Assembly (NCBI GenBank): GCA_017934425.1
Contig: JAGBJO010000011.1
Location: forward strand, 1 to 50,531
Length of the DNA: 50,531 nucleotides
Direction of reading: 5' to 3'
Source: Ruminococcus sp.
GTDB taxonomy: Bacteria; Bacillota; Clostridia; Oscillospirales; Ruminococcaceae
Shown here: piece by piece, positions 33,243 to 41,787 of the stretch
Numbering within the stretch: position 1 is the stretch's first letter
Layout of the letters: each line of letters opens with the position of its first letter
Position numbers and translations under genes: made by a program
Notes under the pieces: model-generated
What the model was told of the DNA's origin: nothing
What the model saw: only the letters and a program-made list of their open reading frames with translations
The model's database searches: none

Positions 33243-34178
33243 TCAGACCTTGTCTCTCCAGTAACCGAGAGTATCTGCAATGGTTTGTTCCAGTGTGATC
33301 CTTGCTTCCCAGCCGGCATCATTGAATATCTCCGAAACGTCCGGCTCGATTATCGGTATATCAGATGCACGCATCTTAGCCGGGTCAGTCTCGACACGGA
33401 TATCCGTTTTTGCCATAGAGACTGCGGTTTCCAGGATATAGCTTATGGGAACGGCCTTTCCTCTGCCCACGTTATAGACTTTGCCCTTTTTGCCGGATCC
33501 TCCCAGCAGACGGTAAGCCCTTACAACGTCCCTTACATCTGTGAAATCACGTTTAGCGGAGAGGTTTCCCACACGCATGACGTTTTCACGGTTTCCGGCT
33601 TCGATATCGGCTATCTGGCGGCAGAAGTCGGAGATAACGAACATATCGCTCTGCCCCGGACCTGAGTGATTGAATGCACGGACGAAGATCATGTCCATAC
33701 CGTAGCTTCTTGAGTATATCATGCCGATAGATTCCTGGCAAGCCTTTGTAGCGGCGTAGATATTGCCGGGGTGGAGGGGTTCGTCCTCGTCAAGTGGGCA
33801 AGTGTCAGGGCGGATAAAGCCGTACTGTTCACCTGAACCGATGACAACAGTCCTTACCTTATCAAGCCCGGAAGCCCTTATTCCCTCGAATACATTTATA
33901 GCGCCGATAACGTTCACCTGCGCTGTAAGCTGGGGCTTCTTCCATGAGACAGCCACCGAACTCTGTGCGGCGAGATGATAGATAACGTCCGGCTCAACTT
34001 CTTTCAGGAGCGCCGTAATATCGTCCTGAACCATAATATCCAGCACATGAGTGCTGCACGGCACGTTCACAGTTTCATTTGGCAGATGTGTAGCATGGAC
34101 TTCCTGCCCTGCGGCGGAAAGTTCACGGATAAGGTATCCGCCCACGAATCCTGCTGCGCCGATTATCAATGATCTCAC
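33243..34178 (-). CDS. rmd: GDP-6-deoxy-D-mannose reductase (Rmd-like)
   Basis: A 311-residue short-chain dehydrogenase of the extended type. The NAD(P) loop GAAGFVGGYL is at about 8-17, the catalytic Tyr and Lys are in IYAATKA (about 138-144), and the segments FNHSGPGQSDMFVISDFCRQI and GNLSAKRDFTDVRDVVRAY are close to those of Pseudomonas Rmd. It should reduce GDP-4-keto-6-deoxymannose, made by Gmd in the same operon, to GDP-D-rhamnose. A GDP-fucose synthase is less likely because the epimerase-specific regions are not apparent. Start GTG 34178; its GGGAGGT site lies in the last codons of the preceding glycosyltransferase. Confidence 0.82.
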   Translation of the reverse strand: MRSLIIGAAGFVGGYLIRELSAAGQEVHATHLPNETVNVPCSTHVLDIMVQDDITALLKEVEPDVIYHLAAQSSVAVSWKKPQLTAQVNVIGAINVFEGIRASGLDKVRTVVIGSGEQYGFIRPDTCPLDEDEPLHPGNIYAATKACQESIGMIYSRSYGMDMIFVRAFNHSGPGQSDMFVISDFCRQIADIEAGNRENVMRVGNLSAKRDFTDVRDVVRAYRLLGGSGKKGKVYNVGRGKAVPISYILETAVSMAKTDIRVETDPAKMRASDIPIIEPDVSEIFNDAGWEARITLEQTIADTLGYWRDKV

Positions 34179-34182
34179 GGTC

Positions 34183-35319
34183 TTACCTCCCTGACGACAG
34201 GTAGTTATAGAGCCTGTCGATGATAGTTTTCTCGTCAAAATGTTCAGCGGCACGTTTTCTTGCCGCTTCGCCGTACTTTTTCCGCAGACTTTCGTCCGAA
34301 GCAAGAGTACGCATAGCCGCCGCAAGTATACGGTAGTCCTTGGGCGGAACAGTCAGACCTGTCCTTCCGTGTATGCTCACATACGGCACACCGGAGGGCA
34401 GACGGGTATTTATAACGGGTTTTCCGCTTGCCATAGCCTCAAGCTGGACTATGCCGAACGCTTCGCTTTTCTCAACAGAGGGCAGCACGAAGATATCGCA
34501 GTCAGCGTAAGCCTGTTTCAGGTCATCGTCATCGAGGAATCCCAGAAAATGGACTCTGTCGCCGATGCCTGAGCTGACTGCGAAATGCCGCAGACTGTCC
34601 TCAAGTTCACCGCTTCCGGCTATGAAAAGCTCAGCATTGCGGAGGTTAGCAGCCCTGAAAGCTTTCAGCAGAACGTCCACGCCCTTGTAGTAGACCAGTC
34701 TGCCGGTGAAGAAAATTTTCACGCTGCCTTTATTGGTGCATTTCTCGGTAAGCAGCGGTTTTTCGGGGACAGTAAGGTAGTCCTCCACATTTACGCCATA
34801 GGGCAGCACTCTGCACTTTCTGGCGTATGGGCGCAGCCAGTCAGAGCCTTTGATGTGACCTTTTGTGGCTACAAAAATAATATCCGCCCTGCGAAGAAGG
34901 CTTCTCAGCAGCGGAGCATAGAGTTTCAGCAGTTTTTTCTGCTTGACGATATCACTGTGCCATGATACTGCCACTTTTCCTTTAAATCCGGAAAGCAGCA
35001 GCGCAAGGTCTGCCAGCGGAAAGGGGACATGGATATGCACCACGTCCGAATTTGCAGCCATTTTGCGGAAATCACGCAGGAACGACAGTGATAAAGGGCA
35101 TGAAAAGTACGTCCCCATGCTGCCTGAGCGCCGCAGGTGTACTCCTCCGATGCATTCGCTCATAGGAGTGCCGAAACCGTCACGGCACACCAGTGTGCGG
35201 ATCTTTACATCAGGGTGTGCAGTACCAAGTTCCTCGGAGTATTGTCTGACAATGCTCTCAATACCGCCCACATGGGGGAAGTATGCCTTATTTACTTCAA
35301 GAACACGCAGCCTTGCCAT
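34183..35319 (-). CDS. GT4-family glycosyltransferase
   Basis: A 378-residue GT-B-fold enzyme. N-terminal features include YFPHVGGIESIVRQYSEEL (residues about 13-31) and HIHVPFPLADL. The C-terminal GT4 domain has FTGRLVYYKGVDVLLKAF and the donor-binding EX7E region (EKSEAFGIVQLEAMASGKPV). It resembles the WbpZ/WbaZ group that transfers mannose or D-rhamnose from GDP-sugars in A-band-type glycans. It is cytosolic or membrane-associated. Its ATG overlaps the stop of the upstream 72-residue gene (TAATG), and its end carries the rmd ribosome site. Confidence 0.82.
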   Translation of the reverse strand: MARLRVLEVNKAYFPHVGGIESIVRQYSEELGTAHPDVKIRTLVCRDGFGTPMSECIGGVHLRRSGSMGTYFSCPLSLSFLRDFRKMAANSDVVHIHVPFPLADLALLLSGFKGKVAVSWHSDIVKQKKLLKLYAPLLRSLLRRADIIFVATKGHIKGSDWLRPYARKCRVLPYGVNVEDYLTVPEKPLLTEKCTNKGSVKIFFTGRLVYYKGVDVLLKAFRAANLRNAELFIAGSGELEDSLRHFAVSSGIGDRVHFLGFLDDDDLKQAYADCDIFVLPSVEKSEAFGIVQLEAMASGKPVINTRLPSGVPYVSIHGRTGLTVPPKDYRILAAAMRTLASDESLRKKYGEAARKRAAEHFDEKTIIDRLYNYLSSGR

Positions 35320-35537
35320 TATTCCTGTCCTGGGGTTTTTGTGGCATCTATGACCATTTGCTGAAGGTCAAGACCCAGCTTTTCGCCCTTATTCATCAGT
35401 TCAATAGTCCAGGCTTTGAAAGACTCATCGGTTTCGAGAGTATCCATTCTTGCGTGGTTCATAAACTCAGTGAAATAGCGCTCAAATTCCAGTTTGAATT
35501 CGTCCTCAGGGGTGAGGAAGTTAGTGAAATCAGTCAT
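35319..35537 (-). CDS. Small protein of unknown function between glycosyltransferases
   Basis: A 72-residue acidic helical protein beginning at ATG 35537, after a strong AGGGAGGC site. The last base of its stop codon is the first base of the next glycosyltransferase. No membrane helix, no Cys and no motif that I recognise. Tight coupling on both sides supports a real gene that may work with the flanking transferases. Confidence 0.6.
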   Translation of the reverse strand: MTDFTNFLTPEDEFKLEFERYFTEFMNHARMDTLETDESFKAWTIELMNKGEKLGLDLQQMVIDATKTPGQE

Positions 35538-35550
35538 AGCAGCCTCCCTG

Positions 35551-36699
35551 TTAAAAAAGTTCCTTGTATACATTATATAATTGCTTTGCAGAAGCGTCCC
35601 AGGTAAACTGCGAAGCCCTTTCCAGACCACGGCGGCTGAGATCAGCCCGAAGTGCCGTATCGTCGTAAAGGCGCAGAAGTCCCTCGGCTATGCTCTCCTC
35701 GGAGTAGGCATTGCAGATAACCGCACAGTCGCCAGTTACCTCCGGCAGAGAAGCCGCATCTGAAGCAAGCACCGGCACTCCGCACGCCATAGCTTCCAGC
35801 GGCGGCATACCGAACCCTTCATAGATAGACGGGAATACAAAAGCAACAGCACCGCACATAAGAGGGTTCATATCCTCGGAGGGGACGTATTTTGTGAATA
35901 TCACCCTGTCGGTCAGACCCAGTTCAGTGACTTTGGCGAAGATACTGTCGTACAGCCAGCCCTTGCCGCCGGCGAGAACCAGTTTCGGCAGGTCGCTGCC
36001 TATGCGCTGAGTGCAGATATGGTACGCCTTGATAAGGCGCTCCAGGTTCTTTCTCGGCTCGATAGTACCCAGGTAGAGGAAGTAGTCTCCCTCGATGCCA
36101 AGGGACTTCTTGACTTCCGGTATACGCTCAGGCTCAGTGCATGGGCGGAATTTTTCCAGATCAACGCCGCACTGCACTACTCTTATCTTATCGCTGTGCT
36201 GCGGAAAATACTTAATTATTTCGTCTTTTGAAAACTGTGAATCAGTAACGATCATATCTGCCCTGTTCATGGACTGTTTCAGTCCGGAATTGAGCATATA
36301 CTTAGTCCTTGCCCTTACAGTCTCCGGGAACGCCTTGTACACCATATCATGAACGGTGACAACGGTCTTTCCCTTGACTCCCGGCGGCACGATATAGTTG
36401 AAAAAGTGCGTCAGGTCGTCGGAAGTGCCGAAGAATGTGCTGTACGGCACAGGCAGGAACGTGCTTGCGGCACGGTAGATATATCCGGAGAAATGCACCA
36501 GCCGGGTGTTGATATTCTTCCCGGCGAATGGTGCGATCCTCTCCAGCTTGATATGGTCGTCCTTGCGTGAGAAGAAGCTGTAGGTATAGCGGTTTTCCGG
36601 GTACAGGCGTGCGAGTGCCATAGTCTGCCCAGCCTCACACCAGCCAATTCCAGTCATGCGGTCGCTGATAAGCGGAACTGCGTCAAAAGATATATTCAA
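35551..36699 (-). CDS. GT4-family glycosyltransferase
   Basis: A 382-residue GT-B enzyme. It has FHDMVYKAFPE-like TVHDMVYKAFPETV in the N-domain, and GTIEPRKNLERLIKAY (about 222-237) plus the EX7E region YEGFGMPPLEAMACGVPV (about 296-313) in the C-domain. This is the mannosyl/rhamnosyltransferase type seen in WbpY and related proteins. The start is TTG 36699, with CAGGAGGAG about ten bases upstream; no ATG fits better. With the second GT4 and the large transferase on the other strand it would assemble the repeat unit of the glycan. Confidence 0.82.
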   Translation of the reverse strand: MNISFDAVPLISDRMTGIGWCEAGQTMALARLYPENRYTYSFFSRKDDHIKLERIAPFAGKNINTRLVHFSGYIYRAASTFLPVPYSTFFGTSDDLTHFFNYIVPPGVKGKTVVTVHDMVYKAFPETVRARTKYMLNSGLKQSMNRADMIVTDSQFSKDEIIKYFPQHSDKIRVVQCGVDLEKFRPCTEPERIPEVKKSLGIEGDYFLYLGTIEPRKNLERLIKAYHICTQRIGSDLPKLVLAGGKGWLYDSIFAKVTELGLTDRVIFTKYVPSEDMNPLMCGAVAFVFPSIYEGFGMPPLEAMACGVPVLASDAASLPEVTGDCAVICNAYSEESIAEGLLRLYDDTALRADLSRRGLERASQFTWDASAKQLYNVYKELF

Positions 36700-36729
36700 A
36701 TCAGCTTCTCCTCCTGTTAAATGTTTGTC

Positions 36730-36975
36730 TTAAAGTGCGGCGAGCTGTGCCACAAGTTGTCTTACGTAGTTATCCACGTCAGACTTTTTGAAACTATTGA
36801 AAAATGCCGTTCTTATGGGGCTTGCGGCGATCTGCTGAGCCTCTGTCAACGCCTGGCTTTTGCTTACCAGATTGTCTCTCACGTCAGCTACCAGTGTATT
36901 TATACCGTCCAGCTTCATGAGAACGTCGCCTTTGTCATAACCTATCAATGCTTTGCGAAGAATAGTCTTTTTCAT
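36730..36975 (-). CDS. Small protein, paralogue 1, DivIVA-motif-like
   Basis: An 81-residue helical protein. It contains GYDKGDVLMKLDGIN (about 12-26) and FKKSDVDNYVRQLVAQL (about 62-78), both resembling the 'GYdxxeVDxFL' motif at the N-terminus of DivIVA/GpsB proteins. The upstream gene encodes a paralogue with the same two motifs at the same places. No membrane helix. It may bind membranes or cell-envelope machinery, but this is an inference from motif likeness. The ribosome site is AAGGGGTA. Confidence 0.6.
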   Translation of the reverse strand: MKKTILRKALIGYDKGDVLMKLDGINTLVADVRDNLVSKSQALTEAQQIAASPIRTAFFNSFKKSDVDNYVRQLVAQLAAL

Positions 36976-37018
36976 GATAATTACCCCTTATCATCAACAA
37001 GATCCAGCGGTATGCCGG

Positions 37019-37264
37019 TCAGAGTGCAGCGATGTAGTCAAGGAGTTCACGGATATAGTTATCCGTATCCTCCTTGTTAAAACCGTCAAAGAATGCGGTT
37101 TTCATAGGTGTTTCTGCGATGAGCTGAGCCTCGTTGCAGGCATCAGCCTTGCTTATCGAGCCGTCCTGAACGCCCATAATAAGGACATTCAGCTGATCCA
37201 GCTTCATCATCACATCATCTTTCTTATACCCCTTTTTTTCGCTTCTCAGCACTTTCATTTCCAT
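37019..37264 (-). CDS. Small protein, paralogue 2, DivIVA-motif-like
   Basis: 81 residues when started at ATG 37264, the position that matches the spacing from AAGGGGTA in its paralogue; an ATG six bases upstream (37270) is too close to that site. It shares with paralogue 1 the segments GYKKDDVMMKLDQLN and FNKEDTDNYIRELLDYIAAL, the central ASP/TPxRTAFF-like block and the C-terminal AAL. The two genes arose by tandem duplication and differ at about half of the positions. Function unknown. Confidence 0.6.
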   Translation of the reverse strand: MEMKVLRSEKKGYKKDDVMMKLDQLNVLIMGVQDGSISKADACNEAQLIAETPMKTAFFDGFNKEDTDNYIRELLDYIAAL

Positions 37265-37288
37265 AGTCATTACCCCTTTTGACTATTA

Positions 37289-38326
<1,038 letters not shown>

Positions 38327-38388
38327 CTAAAATTTCTCCTTTTAATATAATGGTATTATGTGAAACACTGTGGTTTAAACAGTGAGGA

Positions 38389-39453
38389 TCATGTGAGATT
38401 ATCTCTGCCGGCTTCACGAAGCTGGGTGATGACCTTCTTAACGTCCTGGGTATGGTTCTTTGAGCATACCAGCACAACGTCATCGGTATCCACAATGACT
38501 ATATCCTCTACGCCGATAGCAGCCACAAGGCGTTTACCGCCGCATATGGTGGTTCTCTCGGAGTCAACAGCGATAACGTCGCCGTCGATATAGTTCTTAG
38601 CGTCGTCAGTCTCATTGATACGCTCAATAGCCAGCCAGCTTCCAACGTCGTCCCAGCCGAAGCTGCCGGGGATAGTGTATATGCTCTCAGCCTTTTCCAT
38701 GATGCCGAAGTCGATTGACTCGCTGCGGAAGGCTGTGAATTCTCTTACCAGAGTGTCCTCAAAGTCGGGAGTTCCGAATGACTCGCCGATCTTTACTGCG
38801 CCCTCATAGATATCTGGCATGAAGTTCCTGATATTCTCCATAACGGAGGATATCTTCCAGACGAACATACCGCTATTCCAGAGGTATTTTCCGGAAGCCA
38901 GATAGCCCTTGGCGGTTTTCTTGTCGGGCTTTTCAACGAATCTTTCGACCTTGAAAGCGTCGCCGCATTCCTCACCGAAGTTGATGTAGCCGTAGCCTGT
39001 TTCAGCGTAGGTGGGAGTGATGCCGATAGTGACAAGGTTCTTGTCCTTCTCTGCGACCTTTATAGCCTTTTTCAGTGTGCTGATATAGATATTCTCATAA
39101 CCGATAAGGTGGTCAGAGGGAAGCACCAGCATGACCGCATCATCGTACTTCCGGCTTATTACAGCGGAAGCAAAGGCAATGCAGGGGGCTGTGTTCCTTG
39201 CACAAGGCTCAGCCAGGATATTCTCCTCCGGCAGACCCTTTATCTGATCCAGAACAAGCTGCTTGTATGCGGCGTTTGTAACGATATAGATGTCCTCCAT
39301 ATCAACTATTGGCAGAAGGCGCTTTACGGTCTTCTGTATCATAGTCTCGCCGTCCGATGTCAGGGACAGGAACTGCTTTGGTCTGGAGTTGCGGCTTTTC
39401 GGCCAGAAGCGCTCGCCTCTGCCGCCAGCCATGATAACTGCGGTAGTCTTCAT
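38389..39453 (-). CDS. manC: Mannose-1-phosphate guanylyltransferase
   Basis: A 354-residue nucleotidyltransferase making GDP-mannose from mannose 1-phosphate and GTP. The signature loop is MAGGRGERFWPKSR (about 8-21), with RPKQFL after it, VLPSDHLIGYENIY and the FVEKPDKKTA motif. It has only the pyrophosphorylase domain, with no C-terminal isomerase, so mannose 6-phosphate must come from a gene elsewhere. It overlaps the preceding sugar-phosphate transferase gene by four bases. Confidence 0.92.
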   Translation of the reverse strand: MKTTAVIMAGGRGERFWPKSRNSRPKQFLSLTSDGETMIQKTVKRLLPIVDMEDIYIVTNAAYKQLVLDQIKGLPEENILAEPCARNTAPCIAFASAVISRKYDDAVMLVLPSDHLIGYENIYISTLKKAIKVAEKDKNLVTIGITPTYAETGYGYINFGEECGDAFKVERFVEKPDKKTAKGYLASGKYLWNSGMFVWKISSVMENIRNFMPDIYEGAVKIGESFGTPDFEDTLVREFTAFRSESIDFGIMEKAESIYTIPGSFGWDDVGSWLAIERINETDDAKNYIDGDVIAVDSERTTICGGKRLVAAIGVEDIVIVDTDDVVLVCSKNHTQDVKKVITQLREAGRDNLT

Positions 39454-40814
39454 TTTTCAGAATCCTCTTTTCTGTTAGTCTGTTCACCGGCAGCTTCATT
39501 TGAGCGTGACGGAAAGAACATGGTTTTTATGGTCATGAGAATTATCTGCATATCCATGCGGAAGGAGTAATTCTCTATATACATCAGATCCATTTTCAGC
39601 TTATCGTATGGGGTAGTGTCGTAAACGCCTGTTACCTGAGCGTAGCCGGTAAGACCAGCCTTAACACGCAGTCTGAAGCGGAATTCAGGCATATCCTTTT
39701 CGTACTCCTCGGTAAGTTCGGGGCGTTCCGGGCGAGGGCCTACAACTGACATATCCCCTTTGAGGATATTGAGAAGCTGCGGCAGCTCGTCAAGGCGAAA
39801 TCTACGCATTACCTTGCCTACAGGCGTTATCCTGGGGTCGTCCTCAGAAGCAAGCTGAGCGCCGTGCTTTTCAGCGTCAACTATCATACTGCGGAACTTA
39901 TACACGCTGAACTCTTTGCCGTTGATGGTAAGGCGCTTCTGTTTGAAAAACACCGGACCGCCGTCGCTGGTTTTGATTATCAGCGCCAGTATTAGCATAA
40001 GCGGGCTGGATATTATCAGGAAAATAGCGGAAAATATGATATCGAATACTCTTTTCAGGAATTGCTGCTCAAAGTCGAGCCCGTAGTTACGGCAAAGAAG
40101 CAGGGGAGTATCGAAAAGGCGGATATCGTCAGCACCTCTGATAATAATATCTGATATCTTCGGTGCAATATACGCACGCTTTGAATTTTCAAAGCAGAAT
40201 TTCAGGGTATCATTTCGCTGTTCTGCCGGGATATCGCAGATGATAACGCCCTCATACTTCATTATAAGGCTTTTGATATGCTCTGCTTCGTCATTAATGC
40301 TGACAGATTCGCATATCATATACTTGTCCACTCTCTCGCTCATTTTCTGGACGAGAGCGGCAGCCTGGTGGCTTCCGTAGAGGATAAGCAGTTTTCTTGG
40401 AGGATATATCATGAAGTACAGCCATGAGGACACAAGCGTCCAGACTGATATAAAGCCGAAGTCCGCAATAGTAAGCAGAACTATTGGCATAGGCGGCATA
40501 AAGTCACGACCGATAAGGCTTATGAGGAAGTAAGCGACGAAATTGATGCACACCATTGAAATAAGCTGGGAATACAGCATATCTGTTTTTTTCAGGTAAC
40601 CCAGCTTGAAGCCGCCGTAAACCCGGAAAAACAGCCATACTATAATGCCGTAGATGCCGATAAGCACCCAGTTTCCACGGCGGTAATAGGGCAGGACTAT
40701 AGTATCGCTGAAGTATCTGTACCACATCCAGGCAAAAGCGCCCATGAGGATACCCATAAGGACTACAGCCGAGCCGAAGGAAATAATTCTTTTGAAACCG
40801 TCTCTCTTTGTCAT
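39450..40814 (-). CDS. Undecaprenyl-phosphate sugar phosphotransferase (polyisoprenyl-phosphate hexose-1-P transferase)
   Basis: A 454-residue initiating transferase of the WbaP/WcaJ/PssA type. Four N-terminal helices (about 12-125), a central CoA-binding-like domain (about 140-245), a re-entrant helix (KRVFDIIFSAIFLIISSPLML) and the catalytic bacterial sugar transferase domain (about 255-440) with FKQKRLTINGKEF, the SMxxDAE segment and RFRLDELPQLLNILKGDMSVVGPRPERPE. It loads the first sugar phosphate on undecaprenyl phosphate at the membrane and so starts the glycan. It is first in the minus-strand operon, behind a consensus promoter at 40935-40907. Confidence 0.88.
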   Translation of the reverse strand: MTKRDGFKRIISFGSAVVLMGILMGAFAWMWYRYFSDTIVLPYYRRGNWVLIGIYGIIVWLFFRVYGGFKLGYLKKTDMLYSQLISMVCINFVAYFLISLIGRDFMPPMPIVLLTIADFGFISVWTLVSSWLYFMIYPPRKLLILYGSHQAAALVQKMSERVDKYMICESVSINDEAEHIKSLIMKYEGVIICDIPAEQRNDTLKFCFENSKRAYIAPKISDIIIRGADDIRLFDTPLLLCRNYGLDFEQQFLKRVFDIIFSAIFLIISSPLMLILALIIKTSDGGPVFFKQKRLTINGKEFSVYKFRSMIVDAEKHGAQLASEDDPRITPVGKVMRRFRLDELPQLLNILKGDMSVVGPRPERPELTEEYEKDMPEFRFRLRVKAGLTGYAQVTGVYDTTPYDKLKMDLMYIENYSFRMDMQIILMTIKTMFFPSRSNEAAGEQTNRKEDSEK

Positions 40815-40906
40815 ATTGTAAATGCAGATTTGCTGCGATAGTCTCCTTTATGTTAACAATAGCCAAACTGCTCAGCAGCCGGCAGGCAAAATACCTATAC
40901 GCACTT

Positions 40907-40935
40907 ATTATACCAAATTCTCCCCCAAATGTCAA
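40907..40935 (-). promoter_or_regulatory. Sigma-A promoter of the minus-strand polysaccharide operon
   Basis: On the minus strand TTGACA (40935-40930), a 17-base spacer containing TTTGGGGGAGAA, TATAAT (40912-40907). The spacer and flanks resemble those of the oppositely directed promoter at 41210-41238. Confidence 0.8.
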
Positions 40936-40940
40936 TACCA

Positions 40941-41056
40941 TGCCGCTTAGCGAGCGGCGGCGCTTCTCACGTTGACGCTCGCAAGCTCGCTTACATAATA
41001 GAAGCGAGACTTTTTCCGTCGCTCAACCATATTCTGCTTGGTACTAAGTGCTATTC
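40941..41056 (-). repeat. Dispersed repeat R1, copy d
   Basis: Reverse orientation, 12-mer core at 41028-41017, with the GC-rich CCGCTTAGCGAGCGG hairpin also present in copy b. It forms an inverted pair with copy e in the gap between the divergent operons. Confidence 0.8.
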
Positions 41057-41093
41057 AGGATTTTTTGTGTACTTGCTACTCTATATTTTACCG

Positions 41094-41207
41094 GAGAACT
41101 CTGTACCAGTACAAACAAGGTTGAGCGACGGAAAAAGTTCTGCTTCTATTATGTGAGCGAGCGTAAGCAAGCGTCAACGTGAGATGTGGTCAAGCTGACG
41201 CAGCTTG
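41094..41207 (+). repeat. Dispersed repeat R1, copy e
   Basis: Forward orientation, core at 41119-41130, palindromic tail CAAGCTGACGCAGCTTG at 41191-41207. The tail ends three bases before the -35 box of the plus-strand operon promoter. Confidence 0.8.
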
Positions 41208-41209
41208 GC

Positions 41210-41238
41210 TTGACATTTTGGGGGAAACGTGGTATACT
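41210..41238 (+). promoter_or_regulatory. Sigma-A promoter of the plus-strand polysaccharide operon
   Basis: TTGACA (41210-41215), 17-base spacer with TTTTGGGGGAAA, TATACT (41233-41238). It mirrors the promoter at 40935-40907 on the other side of the repeat pair. Confidence 0.8.
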
Positions 41239-41272
41239 AAACTGAATGTATTATCACAAAGGAGTATTGCTT

Positions 41273-41767
41273 ATGAACGATATCGACAGGAATCTGTATG
41301 CCGCTATTTATGACATCGTCGACAAAAACTACAGCGCTGCCGGCGGCAAAATGAGTATCGACAAACCCTGCTATATGACTATGGCTGTTAATGTACCTGG
41401 TACTGTTAACGTCCTGGCTATGACCGAGGAACAGGATAACGACCGCTTCCTCAAAACTGCCTACCTTTCCATGCTTGCCCGTCAGATAGACCCTGCGGCT
41501 CTCGAAAACTGGGCGGAATATGAGGATATGCCGACACTCGACTTCCAGCACAGAGTAGTTAACGCTCTGAAAAGTTCCGATGAATTCTTCAATACCCAGA
41601 TAAGGCTCACAAACAACGTCTACTCCGCTAACAACTCCTTCGGCGGCAGCCTGTCCGGACTTAAGAGTTCCTCCAGCGTTTCTATCCCCGAAAAACTCAT
41701 GAACACCTACCGCAAAATGCCTGAATTCATGAAAAAAGCTGCCCGCAAGGTCATGGGCATGAAGTGA
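41273..41767 (+). CDS. DUF4214-like protein, first gene of the plus-strand glycan operon
   Basis: A 164-residue soluble protein starting at ATG 41273 (AAAGGAG upstream). The middle part (AYLSMLARQIDPAALENW...ALKSSDEFFN, about residues 62-108) resembles the DUF4214 repeat, which often accompanies glycosyltransferases and secreted calcium-binding proteins. The N-terminal 55 residues have no match that I know, and the last 30 form a basic amphipathic helix (KLMNTYRKMPEFMKKAARKVM) that might touch the membrane. It lies 20 bases before the large glycosyltransferase. The function is not established. Confidence 0.6.
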   Translation: MNDIDRNLYAAIYDIVDKNYSAAGGKMSIDKPCYMTMAVNVPGTVNVLAMTEEQDNDRFLKTAYLSMLARQIDPAALENWAEYEDMPTLDFQHRVVNALKSSDEFFNTQIRLTNNVYSANNSFGGSLSGLKSSSSVSIPEKLMNTYRKMPEFMKKAARKVMGMK

Positions 41768-41787
41768 TACGAAAGGATTACTGATTT

